The notes: a model not told the origin generated them from the sequence alone. A stretch of 64,000 nucleotides of DNA from an uncultured Synechococcus sp. (GCA_937930135.1 CALGVO010000186.1:26446-90445), one strand, 5' to 3'. Shown: positions 1 to 9,082, numbered from the stretch's first letter. Made by a program: numbers and translations.

Positions 1-190
1 CCAGCATCCCCGTGCCTGCTCCGAGATCCAGCCAGCGTCCTCGTGGTAACGGTCGGCGGCGGCAGAGGCCGGCCAGACGCCAGGCCACGGCCCGTTGCAG
101 TCCGGCATGCTTGACGTAATGAGGGGCAGCCCGGTCAAAACGCTGCAGCACCTGGTGTCGCCAGGGTTGCTCCCCGGGGGAGAGCTCCAT
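1..190 (-). CDS. bioC: BioC-like malonyl-ACP O-methyltransferase, N-terminal part (cut by window edge)
   Basis: Only about 63 N-terminal codons lie in the window. The translation reads into QRFDRAAPHYVKHAGLQ followed by the SAM-binding motif WLDLGAGTGML, the arrangement expected of BioC, which methylates malonyl-ACP so that the fatty acid synthase can build pimeloyl-ACP for biotin. The ATG (188-190) shares its first base with the TGA stop of the upstream hydrolase (190-192), a TGATG junction that implies translational coupling. Position after bioF and a hydrolase supports the biotin role. The C-terminal part is not visible. Confidence 0.85.
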   Translation of the reverse strand, partial: MELSPGEQPWRHQVLQRFDRAAPHYVKHAGLQRAVAWRLAGLCRRRPLPRGRWLDLGAGTGML

Positions 191-936
191 CACGTCGTCG
201 GCCCCGTCGCCGGCGGCGAGTCCAGCCAGTGCTGCACCCGAACCAGCAGGTCGGGCACCAGCAGAGCGTGGCCCGCATCCTGCAGTGTCCAGTGCTCGGG
301 GGGGCGATCGAGATGGTCCTGAAGTCGCTTGAGCAGCTCCAGACGGGCCTCCGGCGCCACAATCGCATCATCCGCTGCGTCCACCACCAGCACCCGAGCC
401 GTCCTGGGGAATCCCTCCGGTAAGCCGCTGGTGTGCAGCAGCCGCTGCAGGTCCTGATCGAGGCGTCGCCGCCCGTCCGGGGTCAGCCCTGTCTGCAATG
501 GCCCCGGCGGCAGGGCCGACGCCGGGGCGGGCAGGGCCGCCCGCGCCAGAAAGCGTTCGAGCATGGCCCGCTCCCCATCGCTCCCCAGGGCGTTGTGCAT
601 CCCCATCAGGGCGGAGCGCAGCGCGCGGCCGGCGGCTCCGGCTGGCACGAAGCGACCGAAACTGGTGAGCAACACCACACCCGTGGCGCTGCTGAGAACC
701 TCGGCATCCACGAGATGGGGGCCCAGGGAGTGACCGATCACCACCCGCTGCGCTGCGGTGCAGCCAGTCGTCTCCTGCCAGCGGGGCCGTACGGGGGGTA
801 AGGCTCCATAGCCCCGTTCGCCGTTCTGCCATTGCCAGCCATGGTGCTCGAAATGGCGTTGCCATGGCTGCCAGGCGGAGCTGTCGCCGCTCCAGCCGTG
901 CATGGCGATCACCTGGTTGTGCGCTGGATCAGCCAC
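190..936 (-). CDS. bioK: alpha/beta hydrolase, probable pimeloyl-ACP methyl ester esterase (BioK-type)
   Basis: About 248 residues. The alpha/beta hydrolase landmarks are an HGW oxyanion segment near 13-15, nucleophile elbow GHSLG with Ser70, acid in DAADDAIV near 190, and His223 in DAGHALL. It sits between bioF and bioC with overlapping ends, the position where picocyanobacteria carry BioK, the enzyme that demethylates pimeloyl-ACP methyl ester before BioF acts. The GTG at 936 is preferred over an in-frame TTG at 942; either overlaps the end of bioF. BioK rather than BioH or BioG is inferred from lineage and context, not from alignment. Confidence 0.78.
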   Translation of the reverse strand: MADPAHNQVIAMHGWSGDSSAWQPWQRHFEHHGWQWQNGERGYGALPPVRPRWQETTGCTAAQRVVIGHSLGPHLVDAEVLSSATGVVLLTSFGRFVPAGAAGRALRSALMGMHNALGSDGERAMLERFLARAALPAPASALPPGPLQTGLTPDGRRRLDQDLQRLLHTSGLPEGFPRTARVLVVDAADDAIVAPEARLELLKRLQDHLDRPPEHWTLQDAGHALLVPDLLVRVQHWLDSPPATGPTT

Positions 937-2065
937 ACGCAAGCGCCTTCAGCAGGATCTCCAATGTCTCATCGCTCTGGTGGCGATGCAGCACCAGGCG
1001 CAGCCGTGCCGTTCCCTCCGGCACGGTGGGTGGGCGGATCGCCACCGTGAGCAGCCCGGCCTGCTCCAACTGCGCCTGGAGATCGAGGGCTGCCTGGTCA
1101 TCACCCACCAGCAGCGGCAGGATCGGCCCCTGGCCGCCAGGGCGCTGCCAACCGGCGGTCTGGAGTCGGTCTCGCCATTGTTCGCTCCGGGCTACCAGCT
1201 GCTCGCCCCATTGGGGGTTCGCCTGGATCTGGCTGAGCGCCGCCAGGGCTGCCGCCGCCAGGGGTGGGGCCAGTGCCGTGGTGTAGCGGAAGGCTCCGCT
1301 GCTCTGCAGCAGCGCCTCGCCGAGGGCGCCATCACAGGCCAGAAAGGCCCCCCCGCTGCCGAAGGCCTTGCCGAAGGTGCCGCTGAGCATCGCCACCTCG
1401 CGGAGGCCATGGGCCAGCCCTCGTCCCTCGGGGCCGAGCACGCCGAGGGCATGGGCTTCGTCCACCAGCAAGCGTGCTCCGTGCTGCTGGCAGAGGTCCA
1501 GCATGGCCCCCAGGTGCGGGCTGGTGCCCTCCATGCTGAACAGGCTTTCGGTGACCACCAGGGGCGGATGCCCTTGGTGGTGAGGTCCACAGGCCTGCAG
1601 CCGTCGCTCCAGGGCCTGGAGGTCGTTGTGGTCGAAGCGTTTCAGCCGGGCGCCGCTGGCCCGAACCCCCACCAGCAGGGAATGGTGAATCAGCCGGTCA
1701 GCGACCACGGTGGTGTGCCGGTCGGCCAGGGCGGCGATGGCGGCCAGGTTGGCCTGGAAGCCACTGGGGAAGAGCAGGACCCGCTCCCGGCTGAGCCAAT
1801 CGGCCAAGGCCGATTCCAGGCGGGTATGCACCGGCCTGCTGCCGCTGATCAGACGCGAGCCTCCTGCGCCGACGCCGCTGCACTCCAGTTCGCTCTGGGC
1901 CGCGGCGATCAGGGCGGGGTCGCGGCTCAGGTTCAGATAGTCGTTGCTGGCCAGATCCACGAGCCCGGAGTCGCTGTCATGGCAGCCTTCAACCTGCAGG
2001 CGGCTGCTGCCGGGCGGGCTGATGAAGCTGCGCAAGCGACGACGACGGGCCGGAGTAATCGACAT
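929..2065 (-). CDS. bioF: 8-amino-7-oxononanoate synthase
   Basis: PLP-dependent alpha-oxoamine synthase joining pimeloyl-ACP and alanine in biotin synthesis; 378 residues from the ATG at 2065, normal for BioF. Visible are the substrate/PLP region ASNDYLNL (39-46), VDEAHALG with Asp202, and the Schiff-base lysine Lys233 in SGTFGKAFGSGG. An AGG five bases upstream favours this ATG over a GTG seven codons earlier (2086). First gene of bioF-bioK-bioC on this strand. It is divergent from the carrier at 2100 with only about 34 bases between, so the two promoters must be very close or overlap coding sequence. Confidence 0.93.
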   Translation of the reverse strand: MSITPARRRRLRSFISPPGSSRLQVEGCHDSDSGLVDLASNDYLNLSRDPALIAAAQSELECSGVGAGGSRLISGSRPVHTRLESALADWLSRERVLLFPSGFQANLAAIAALADRHTTVVADRLIHHSLLVGVRASGARLKRFDHNDLQALERRLQACGPHHQGHPPLVVTESLFSMEGTSPHLGAMLDLCQQHGARLLVDEAHALGVLGPEGRGLAHGLREVAMLSGTFGKAFGSGGAFLACDGALGEALLQSSGAFRYTTALAPPLAAAALAALSQIQANPQWGEQLVARSEQWRDRLQTAGWQRPGGQGPILPLLVGDDQAALDLQAQLEQAGLLTVAIRPPTVPEGTARLRLVLHRHQSDETLEILLKALACG

Positions 2066-2099
2066 GCCGACCTGTCTGGCGATCACCGCGGCCTGCAGG

Positions 2100-3062
2100 A
2101 TGGCATGTCACCGCTCCGAGCTCGTGTCGTCGTCCCCGTCGCTGCCGTCGTTGGAGCGTTTCACCCTGTTGTTTCCGCTCTGGACCCTGCTGGCGGCCCT
2201 GCTGTCGTTGGCGGTGCCGGGCTTGTTCGCCTGGGTGGCGGGGCCCGTGATCACCTGGGGCCTTGCTCTGATCATGCTCGGCATGGGGCTGGGGCTTGCC
2301 CCGGCTGACTTTCGTCGGGTGCTGGCTCGGCCCCGCTCCGCCTTGATCGGTGTGGCCTTGCAGTTTTTGGTGATGCCGTCGTTGGCGGCCCTTCTGGCCT
2401 GGGGCCTGCGCTTGGAACCCCCTCTGGCGGTGGGATTGATTCTGGTGGGGTGTTGCCCCGGTGGCACGGCCAGCAACGTGGTGGCCTTGATCGCCAGGGC
2501 TGATGTGGCCCTTTCGGTGGTGATGACCAGCCTGAGCACGGGCCTGGCGGTGGTGCTGACGCCGTTGCTCACCAGCCTGCTGGCCGGGCGTTACGTGCCA
2601 GTGGAGGGCTGGACTCTGTTGATCAATGTGCTGCAGGTGGTGCTGGTGCCGGTGGCACTCGGTGTTGCCTTGAAGCAGGGGCAGCCGGGGCTGGCGCGGC
2701 GGATCGAACCGTTGATGCCGCCGATTGCCGTGGTCGCCATCGCCTTGATCGTGGCCGGGATCCTGGCAGGCCAGCGCCAGGCGTTGCTCAGTCAGGGCGT
2801 GCTGTTGCTTCTGGCCACAGTGCTTCTCCATGCCGGCGGTTTTGCCTTGGGGTTGTTGGTGCCGGCACTGCTTGGAGACGGGGCGTCGTCAAGCCGCACG
2901 ATCAGCCTGGAGGTGGGGATGCAGAATTCAGGCCTGGCGGTGGTGTTGGCCCGGGCGGGAGGATTCGCCAGTCCGCTCACGGCCCTGCCCGGGGCGATCT
3001 CTGCTGTGGTGCATTCCCTGCTCGGCAGTGCCCTGGCGGCCTGGTGGCGGCGGCGTCCCTAG
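2100..3062 (+). CDS. bile acid:sodium symporter (BASS) family carrier
   Basis: About 320 residues, almost entirely hydrophobic, with roughly 9-10 membrane spans beginning at FTLLFPLWTLLAALLSL. The conserved BASS stretch CCPGGTASNVVALIARAD is present, followed by SVVMTSLSTGLAVVLTP. A second motif, SLEVGMQNSGLAVVL, lies near the C-terminus. BASS proteins couple sodium to import of organic anions; the substrate cannot be read from sequence. The start is uncertain: ATG 2100 is used, but a GTG (2124) or TTG (2151) would leave more room for the divergent bioF promoter. The helicase gene starts 10 bases after its stop. Confidence 0.85.
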   Translation: MACHRSELVSSSPSLPSLERFTLLFPLWTLLAALLSLAVPGLFAWVAGPVITWGLALIMLGMGLGLAPADFRRVLARPRSALIGVALQFLVMPSLAALLAWGLRLEPPLAVGLILVGCCPGGTASNVVALIARADVALSVVMTSLSTGLAVVLTPLLTSLLAGRYVPVEGWTLLINVLQVVLVPVALGVALKQGQPGLARRIEPLMPPIAVVAIALIVAGILAGQRQALLSQGVLLLLATVLLHAGGFALGLLVPALLGDGASSSRTISLEVGMQNSGLAVVLARAGGFASPLTALPGAISAVVHSLLGSALAAWWRRRP

Positions 3063-3072
3063 GATCGGCCCT

Positions 3073-5841
3073 ATGGCCGAAACCGACACCCTGGCTGCAG
3101 AGTCCGCAAGCGTGGGGTCGCCGGATCCGGCGCAGATTTTTCCCTTCCCCCTGGATGAGTTCCAGCTGGAGGCGATCGAGGCCCTCAATCAGGGCCATTC
3201 CGTGGTGGTGAGCGCACCGACGGGATCGGGCAAGACCCTGGTGGGGGAATACGCCATCTATCGGGCGATCGCGCATCGCCAAAAGGTGTTTTACACCACG
3301 CCGCTCAAGGCGTTGTCCAATCAGAAACTGCGGGATTTCCGCGCCCAGTTCGGGGCGGAGAACGTGGGCCTGATGACCGGTGATCTCAGCGTCAACCGGG
3401 AGGCCTCCATCGTGGTGATGACCACCGAGATCTTCCGCAACATGCTCTACGCGGAGGCGGATGAGAGTGACGATCCACTGGCGGATGTGGAGGCGGTGGT
3501 GCTCGATGAGTGCCACTACATGAACGACTCCCAGCGGGGCACGGTCTGGGAGGAGTCGATCATTCACTGCCCACCTTCGGTGCAATTGGTGGCCCTCTCA
3601 GCCACGGTGGCCAATGCCGGCCAACTCACCGACTGGATCGAGCGGGTGCACGGCCCCACCCGGCTCGTTCTCAGTGATCATCGGCCCGTCCCCCTGCAGT
3701 TCAGTTTCTGCAGTGCCAAGGGTCTGCACCCGCTGCTGAACGATCAGGGCACCGGTCTCCATCCCAACTGCAAGGTCTGGCGTGCTCCAAAAGGGAGCAA
3801 ACGCAAAGGCCGCTCCCCCAAGCCGCCCCAGCCCGAGCCACCGCCGATCAGTTTCGTGGTCGCCCAGATGGCCGAACGGGACATGCTTCCTGCCATCTAT
3901 TTCATTTTCAGCCGGCGCGGTTGCGACAAGGCGGTGCGCGATCTCGGCGTGCAATGTCTCGTGAATGAGAACGAGCAGGCGAGGATCCGCGAGCGCTTCA
4001 AGGCCTATGCCAGCGCCAATCCGGAGGCGGTGCGCGATGGGGTGCATGCGGACGCTCTCCTGCGCGGCATCGCCGCTCACCATGCCGGCGTGCTTCCCGC
4101 CTGGAAGGAGCTGATCGAGGAGCTCTTCCAGGAGGGGTTGGTGAAGGTCGTGTTTGCCACGGAAACCCTGGCGGCCGGCATCAACATGCCGGCGCGCAGC
4201 ACCGTGATCGCGGCGTTGTCCAAGCGCACCGAGCGGGGCCATCGGCCACTGATGGCAAGTGAGTTTCTGCAGATGGCCGGTCGCGCCGGTCGGCGTGGTC
4301 TCGATTCCCAGGGTTATGTGGTGACGGTGCAAAGCCGGTTTGAGGGGGTGCGTGAGGCCGGGCAGCTGGCCACCAGCCCCTCCGATCCGCTTGTGAGTCA
4401 GTTCACCCCGAGTTACGGCATGGTGCTGAATCTGTTGCAGCGCCACGATCTGGCGAAGGCGCGGGAGCTGGTGGAGCGCAGTTTCGGCCGCTACCTCGCC
4501 AGCCTCGATCTGGTCGAGGAGGAGGAGATCCTCACCCAGTTGCGTCTCCAGCTCGGTCAGCTGCAGGGCTCGGCGGGCGATGTGCCCTGGGAAGACTTCG
4601 AGGACTACGAGAAACGGCGTGGTCGCTTGCGCGAGGAGCGTCGCTTGCTCAGGATCCTGCAGCAACAGGCGGAAGAAACCCTGGCCCACGAGCTCACACT
4701 GGCGCTGCAGTTCGCCAGTGTCGGCACCTTGGTGAGCCTCAAGGCGCCCCAACTTCGGGGGGTGGTCACGCCCGCGGTCATCGTCGAGAAATGCGATGGC
4801 CCCGGTCAGTTCCCCCTGCTGCTGTGCCTCACCGACGACAACGTCTGGCTGTTGCTGCCCTGCCAGGCCGTGGTGAGCCTGCATGCGGAACTGAGCTGCC
4901 TTCAGGTGGAGGGGGTGAGTCCACCGGAGCTGCGCCGTGCCGGTGAACTGCGGCATGGTGATCAGCAGAGCGGTGGGTTGGCCCTGGCGGTGGGGCACAT
5001 GGCCCAACGCCACGACATGACCACGCCCCAGTACGACCTGGCCGGTGAGGTGCTCTCCCAGGCGCGTCTGGTGGAGGAGCTGGAGGCTGATCTGGAGGCT
5101 CATCCGGCCCATCGCTGGGGTGATCGCCGTCAGTTGAAGAAGCATCGGCGCCGCATGGAGGAACTGGAGCTGGAAATCCGTGAGCGACAGCAGATGCTTC
5201 ACCACCGGGCCAACCGGCACTGGGAGACCTTTCTGGCCTTGATTGAGATCCTGCAGCACTTCGGCTGCCTGGATGATCTGGAACCCACCGAAATCGGGCG
5301 GACCGTGGCGGCCCTGCGCGGTGACAACGAACTCTGGTTGGGCCTGGCGCTGATGAGTGGGCACCTGGATGAGCTGCAGCCAGCGGAACTGGCGGCGGTG
5401 TTCGAGGCGATCAGCACGGAGGTGAACCGCCCCGATCTATGGAGCGGTTTTCCGCCGCCGCCGCGGGCTGAGGAGGCTCTGCATGACCTGATGGGGATCC
5501 GTCGTGAGCTCTTGCGGGCCCAGGAGCGGGCCCAGGTGGTGGTGCCCGCCTGGTGGGAACCGGAGCTGATGGGACTGGTGGAGGCCTGGGCGAGCGGTAC
5601 GGCCTGGAACGATCTGATTGCCAATACTTCCCTGGATGAGGGCGATGTGGTGAGGATCATGCGGCGCACGGTGGATCTGCTCGCCCAGGTGCCCTACTGC
5701 GAAGCGATCAGTGAGCAGCTGCGGCGCCATGCCCGTCAGGCGTTAAAGGCGATCAACCGTTTCCCGGTGGCGGAAGCCGAGGATCTGCTCAAGGCGACGG
5801 AGGCGGGTGGTCTGAATCCGGCGACGGAACGGGCCGCCTGA
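3073..5841 (+). CDS. Ski2/Mtr4-like superfamily 2 RNA helicase
   Basis: 922 residues from the ATG at 3073. Motif I APTGSGKT (48-55), motif II DECH (145-148), motif III SAT (176-178), and motif VI in QMAGRAGRRGLDSQG. Between the helicase core and the C-terminus lies a long helical region with many acidic and basic residues (EEEEILTQL, KKHRRRMEELELEIRERQQ), as in Ski2/Mtr4-type enzymes that unwind RNA for decay or processing. A proline/lysine-rich insertion (KGSKRKGRSPKPPQPEPPP) separates the two RecA lobes. The gene follows the BASS carrier by 10 bases and probably shares its transcript. The RNA substrate is unknown. Confidence 0.88.
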   Translation: MAETDTLAAESASVGSPDPAQIFPFPLDEFQLEAIEALNQGHSVVVSAPTGSGKTLVGEYAIYRAIAHRQKVFYTTPLKALSNQKLRDFRAQFGAENVGLMTGDLSVNREASIVVMTTEIFRNMLYAEADESDDPLADVEAVVLDECHYMNDSQRGTVWEESIIHCPPSVQLVALSATVANAGQLTDWIERVHGPTRLVLSDHRPVPLQFSFCSAKGLHPLLNDQGTGLHPNCKVWRAPKGSKRKGRSPKPPQPEPPPISFVVAQMAERDMLPAIYFIFSRRGCDKAVRDLGVQCLVNENEQARIRERFKAYASANPEAVRDGVHADALLRGIAAHHAGVLPAWKELIEELFQEGLVKVVFATETLAAGINMPARSTVIAALSKRTERGHRPLMASEFLQMAGRAGRRGLDSQGYVVTVQSRFEGVREAGQLATSPSDPLVSQFTPSYGMVLNLLQRHDLAKARELVERSFGRYLASLDLVEEEEILTQLRLQLGQLQGSAGDVPWEDFEDYEKRRGRLREERRLLRILQQQAEETLAHELTLALQFASVGTLVSLKAPQLRGVVTPAVIVEKCDGPGQFPLLLCLTDDNVWLLLPCQAVVSLHAELSCLQVEGVSPPELRRAGELRHGDQQSGGLALAVGHMAQRHDMTTPQYDLAGEVLSQARLVEELEADLEAHPAHRWGDRRQLKKHRRRMEELELEIRERQQMLHHRANRHWETFLALIEILQHFGCLDDLEPTEIGRTVAALRGDNELWLGLALMSGHLDELQPAELAAVFEAISTEVNRPDLWSGFPPPPRAEEALHDLMGIRRELLRAQERAQVVVPAWWEPELMGLVEAWASGTAWNDLIANTSLDEGDVVRIMRRTVDLLAQVPYCEAISEQLRRHARQALKAINRFPVAEAEDLLKATEAGGLNPATERAA

Positions 5842-5845
5842 GGGG

Positions 5846-7243
5846 TCATCCGTGCGGCATGGTCATCGCGGCCGGATCAACGATCCGGTCAAAATCATCA
5901 GCGCTGACGTAGCCCAGCTCCAGGGCGGCATCGCGAAGGCTCGTACCCTGCTCATGGGCGTATTTCGCGATGGCACTGGCTTTGTCGTAGCCGATCACCG
6001 GGGCCAGGGGCGTCACGAGCATCAGGGATTGCTCGACGTCGCGTTGAATGCGGCTGAGGTTCGGTTCCATCCCTTCCACCATCGCCACCCGGAAGCAGCG
6101 GCAGGCATCCGTGAGCAGGGTGATCGCCTGGAGCAGATTGAAGCCGATCAGCGGTTTGTAGACGTTCATCTGCAGGTGCCCACCGGCTCCCGCCATGGCC
6201 ACAGCGGCATCGAGGCCGATCACCTGCGTGCACACCATCGCCATCGCTTCGCACTGGGTGGGATTCACCTTGCCGGGCATGATCGAGCTGCCGGGTTCGT
6301 TTTCCGGCAGATGGAGTTCGGCCAGGCCGGCGCGGGGGCCGCAAGCCAGCAAGCGGATGTCGTTGGCGATCTTCAGCAGTGTCACCGCCAGCAGCCGCAG
6401 CTGACCCATGGCATGCACCAGGCCGTCATGGCTGGCCATCACGGCGAACTTGTTGACCGCTGAGCGGAAGGGCAGGCCGGTGAGGCGTGCAAGCTCGGCG
6501 GCGGCCTGCTCCGCAAAGCCATCGGGTGCGTTCAGGCCTGTGCCAACAGCCGTGCCGCCAAGGGGTAGAGGCAGCACTTCGGCGAGGCAGGCATCGATCC
6601 GCTCAGTGGCTGTGGCGATCTGGTCGCGCCAGGCGGACACTTCCTGGCCCAGGGTGAGCGGCACCGCGTCCTGCAGGTGGGTGCGGCCGATTTTTACAAT
6701 CGCATTCCAGTCGTCGGCTTTCCTGGCTAAGGCCGCGTTCAGCCTTTGCAGTTCAGGCACTAGGCGGCGGCTGATCCCTTCGGCGGTTGCAACGTGGATG
6801 GCGGCCGGAAAGGCGTCATTGGTCGATTGCGAACGATTGACGTGATCATTCGGGTGCACCGGTCTGTTGCTTCCCAGGGGCTCGCCAGCGGACAGGGACG
6901 CGAGATTGCTGATCACCTCATTGAGATTCATGTTGGTCTGGGTGCCACTGCCGGTCTGCCAGACCCGTAAGGGGAAGTGCGCATCGTGCTGGCCTTCGGC
7001 TACCGCCTCCGCCGCCTCCACAATCAGAGCGCAACGCTCCTGATCGAGAACGCCCAGGCGGGTGTTCACCACGGCGGCCACCTGTTTGATCCGTGCCAGG
7101 GCGTGGATCAGTTCCAGGGGAACGGTGTCCTGGCTGATGGCGAAATTCTGAAGCGAGCGTTGGGTCTGAGCGCCCCAGAGAGCCTCAGCTGGCACCTCCA
7201 CTGGCCCCATGCTGTCGTGATCGGTCCGGATCGCATGCGTCAT
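5846..7243 (-). CDS. fumC: class II fumarate hydratase
   Basis: 465 residues, the usual length. Fumarase/aspartase family signatures are present: TGSGTQTNMN near the N-terminus, SQSTNDAFPAA, GRTHLQDAVPLTLGQE, and the flexible catalytic-serine loop GSSIMPGKVNPTQCEA. It interconverts fumarate and malate in the open TCA cycle, using fumarate released by PurB and by argininosuccinate lyase. Its ATG overlaps the stop of a 33-residue ORF (ATGA), which in turn follows purB, so purB, the small ORF and fumC look like one transcription unit with a metabolic link through fumarate. It converges with the helicase gene, 4 bases apart. Confidence 0.96.
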   Translation of the reverse strand: MTHAIRTDHDSMGPVEVPAEALWGAQTQRSLQNFAISQDTVPLELIHALARIKQVAAVVNTRLGVLDQERCALIVEAAEAVAEGQHDAHFPLRVWQTGSGTQTNMNLNEVISNLASLSAGEPLGSNRPVHPNDHVNRSQSTNDAFPAAIHVATAEGISRRLVPELQRLNAALARKADDWNAIVKIGRTHLQDAVPLTLGQEVSAWRDQIATATERIDACLAEVLPLPLGGTAVGTGLNAPDGFAEQAAAELARLTGLPFRSAVNKFAVMASHDGLVHAMGQLRLLAVTLLKIANDIRLLACGPRAGLAELHLPENEPGSSIMPGKVNPTQCEAMAMVCTQVIGLDAAVAMAGAGGHLQMNVYKPLIGFNLLQAITLLTDACRCFRVAMVEGMEPNLSRIQRDVEQSLMLVTPLAPVIGYDKASAIAKYAHEQGTSLRDAALELGYVSADDFDRIVDPAAMTMPHG

Positions 7244-7341
7244 GGCTTCGGGTTGCTCCGCAGCACCAGCGTGATGATCAGCACCAGGCCGCTCAGGCTG
7301 ATGCCCACGTAGATCCAGTCGGCGTAGGGGGTCCAGAACAT
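7240..7341 (-). CDS. 33-residue single-span membrane peptide (unrecognised)
   Basis: An ATG at 7341 opens 33 codons: N-terminal MFWTPYADW, a single predicted membrane span IYVGISLSGLVLIITLVL, and a positive tail RSNPKP. Its TGA overlaps the fumC ATG in the ATGA form seen throughout this genome, and it begins 13 bases after the purB stop. An AAGG lies only 2 bases before the ATG, so Shine-Dalgarno support is weak. The hydrophobic pattern, tail and exact fit between two genes argue for a real gene. It does not match any small photosystem, cytochrome b6f or NDH subunit I can recall. Confidence 0.55.
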   Translation of the reverse strand: MFWTPYADWIYVGISLSGLVLIITLVLRSNPKP

Positions 7342-7354
7342 CGCCTTGTGCGAC

Positions 7355-8650
7355 TCAAAGGCCGAGGCGATCCCAGATCACGCCGAGATTGGCCTGATGG
7401 AGGTCGGTGCTGAAGCAGTCAGCTAGCTGCTCGGCGCTGAGTTTGCCGGTCACCTCCGGATCCGCCGCCAGGTTGGCGCGGAAGTCGCCGCCGTTGCTGT
7501 TCCAGGCGCAGTGGGCGTTGCGTTGCACCACCCGATAGGCGTCCTCCCGGCTCATGCCGGCGTCCACCAGGCCCAGCAACACGCGCTGACTGAACACCAC
7601 GCCGCCATACACATTCATGTTGCGGCGCATGTTGTCGGGGTAGACCCCGAGGCCCGCCACAACAGCCGTCATTTCCCGCAGCATGAAATGCAGGGTCACC
7701 GAACAGTCAGGCAGCATCATCCGCTCGGTGGAGCTATGGCTGATGTCACGCTCGTGCCAGAGGGCTACGTTCTCGAGGGCTGCCACCACATAACTGCGCA
7801 GCACCCGAGCCAGGCCGCTGATGCGTTCACTGCGGATCGGGTTGCGTTTGTGGGGCATGGCCGAGCTGCCCTTCTGGCCTTTGGCAAAGCTTTCCTCCAC
7901 CTCCAGAACGTCGGTGCGCTGCAGGTTGCGGATTTCGGTGGCGAAGCGATCGAGGGATGCGCCCACCAACGCCAGGGTCTGCACATAGTCGGCGTGACGA
8001 TCACGGGAGATCACCTGGGTGCTGGCGGTGTCTGGCCTGAGGCCGAGGCGCTCGCAGGTGAGGCGCTCCACCTCGGGATCGGTGTTGGCGTAGGTGCCCA
8101 TCGCGCCGCTGATCTGGCCGACGGCCACATCCCGCTCCAGCCGCTCGAGGCGCTCGGCGTTGCGCCGCGTCTCCGCGAGCCAGCCGGCCAGCTTGAAGCC
8201 GAATGTGATCGGTTCGCCATGGATGGCGTGGGAACGGCCGATCATCACGGTGCCTTTGTGCTCGGCAGCCAGCGCGGCAATGGCCTGATCCAGTGCCGAC
8301 AGCTCCTTGCGCAGCAGGGCGACGGAGGCTTTCAGCTGCAGCGCCAGACCGGTGTCGAGCACGTCGCTGCTGGTCATCCCCACGTGGATGTAACGGCCTG
8401 CATCCCCCACGTGTTCGTTGACGTTGGTGAGGAAGGCGATCACGTCATGACGCACTTCCGCTTCGATGGCGAGGATCCGCTCGGGCTCGAAACACGCTTT
8501 GGCGCGAATCTCCTGCATGGCTGACTCGGGGACGCGACCGAGGCTGCAATTGGCTTCGCAGGCGGCGACTTCCACGTCGAGCCAGCTTTGATATTTGGCC
8601 CTGTCCGTCCAGAGCTCGCCCATCTCGGGCAGGGTGTAGCGCTCGATCAA
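7355..8650 (-). CDS. purB: adenylosuccinate lyase
   Basis: 431 residues, typical of the short bacterial form. Family motifs are MTSSDVLDTGLALQLK, GRSHAIHGEPITFG and the signature loop SSAMPHKRNPIRSE with the catalytic serine. It cleaves SAICAR and adenylosuccinate, releasing fumarate, in AMP synthesis. The start MIERYTLPEMGELW is the standard N-terminus. Downstream on the same strand are the 33-residue ORF and fumC, which consumes the fumarate released. No obvious terminator separates them. Confidence 0.96.
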   Translation of the reverse strand: MIERYTLPEMGELWTDRAKYQSWLDVEVAACEANCSLGRVPESAMQEIRAKACFEPERILAIEAEVRHDVIAFLTNVNEHVGDAGRYIHVGMTSSDVLDTGLALQLKASVALLRKELSALDQAIAALAAEHKGTVMIGRSHAIHGEPITFGFKLAGWLAETRRNAERLERLERDVAVGQISGAMGTYANTDPEVERLTCERLGLRPDTASTQVISRDRHADYVQTLALVGASLDRFATEIRNLQRTDVLEVEESFAKGQKGSSAMPHKRNPIRSERISGLARVLRSYVVAALENVALWHERDISHSSTERMMLPDCSVTLHFMLREMTAVVAGLGVYPDNMRRNMNVYGGVVFSQRVLLGLVDAGMSREDAYRVVQRNAHCAWNSNGGDFRANLAADPEVTGKLSAEQLADCFSTDLHQANLGVIWDRLGL

Positions 8651-8719
8651 GGGCCAGCGCGTGGCAACAACTCAACCAATGTATGGCGTGGCCTGAGGCG
8701 GACGATCGTGGCTGTGACG

Positions 8720-8983
8720 TCAGGCCGAGGTGAGGCGGTTGTGCTCCACCTCCCATTGCACATGGTGTCCCCAAGCCTGCTGGCGCACCCAGCATCGCCC
8801 TCCCCGGCATTGGATCACCTGAAAGGGAGGGAGATCATTGGGGTGGTTGTCGAGAGTCACGAACGTGCCTGGAGCGAGCAGTTCGAGAACGGGTGTTGCC
8901 TCTTGGTGCGGCACGCTCTGCAGATGGGGCCGATGGGACGAGCGACGACGCTGGTTGGATCGGGGGGGCTGTTGAGCGGACAC
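8720..8983 (-). CDS. conserved small basic/aromatic protein, function unknown
   Basis: About 87 residues if the GTG at 8983 is used; the frame stays open to an ATG at 9244, but that would overlap divergent tlyA. The C-terminal half looks protein-like, with PGTFVTLDNHPNDLPPFQV followed by an RGGRCWVRQQAWGHHVQWEV stretch rich in Trp, His and Gln. The N-terminal third is rich in Arg, Ser and Pro and may be disordered or not translated. It lies upstream of purB on the same strand. I do not recognise a named family. Confidence 0.5.
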   Translation of the reverse strand: MSAQQPPRSNQRRRSSHRPHLQSVPHQEATPVLELLAPGTFVTLDNHPNDLPPFQVIQCRGGRCWVRQQAWGHHVQWEVEHNRLTSA

Positions 8984-9082
8984 GTCCCTGCGGGCGGCTT
9001 GGATTGATCTTCCCGGTGGTTCCAGCAGTGCTGAGGGGAACCTCTGCTTTTGTTCGGTTTTCCCCTCTGCTTTTATGACGAA

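Noticed and set aside
902..2308. 468-codon open frame on plus strand across bioF and bioK
   Set aside because: It is antisense to two clearly recognisable enzymes and its translation is low-complexity (Gln/Gly/Ala-rich), as expected of a GC-rich shadow frame.
2830..3072. N-terminal extension of the helicase frame into the BASS gene
   Set aside because: The added residues are Arg/Trp/Cys-rich and lie in another frame of the carrier gene; ATG 3073 gives the normal helicase N-terminus.
3598..5364. 588-codon minus-strand frame across the helicase gene
   Set aside because: It is the antisense shadow of a gene with all helicase motifs; the His/Gln/Leu-rich product resembles no protein.
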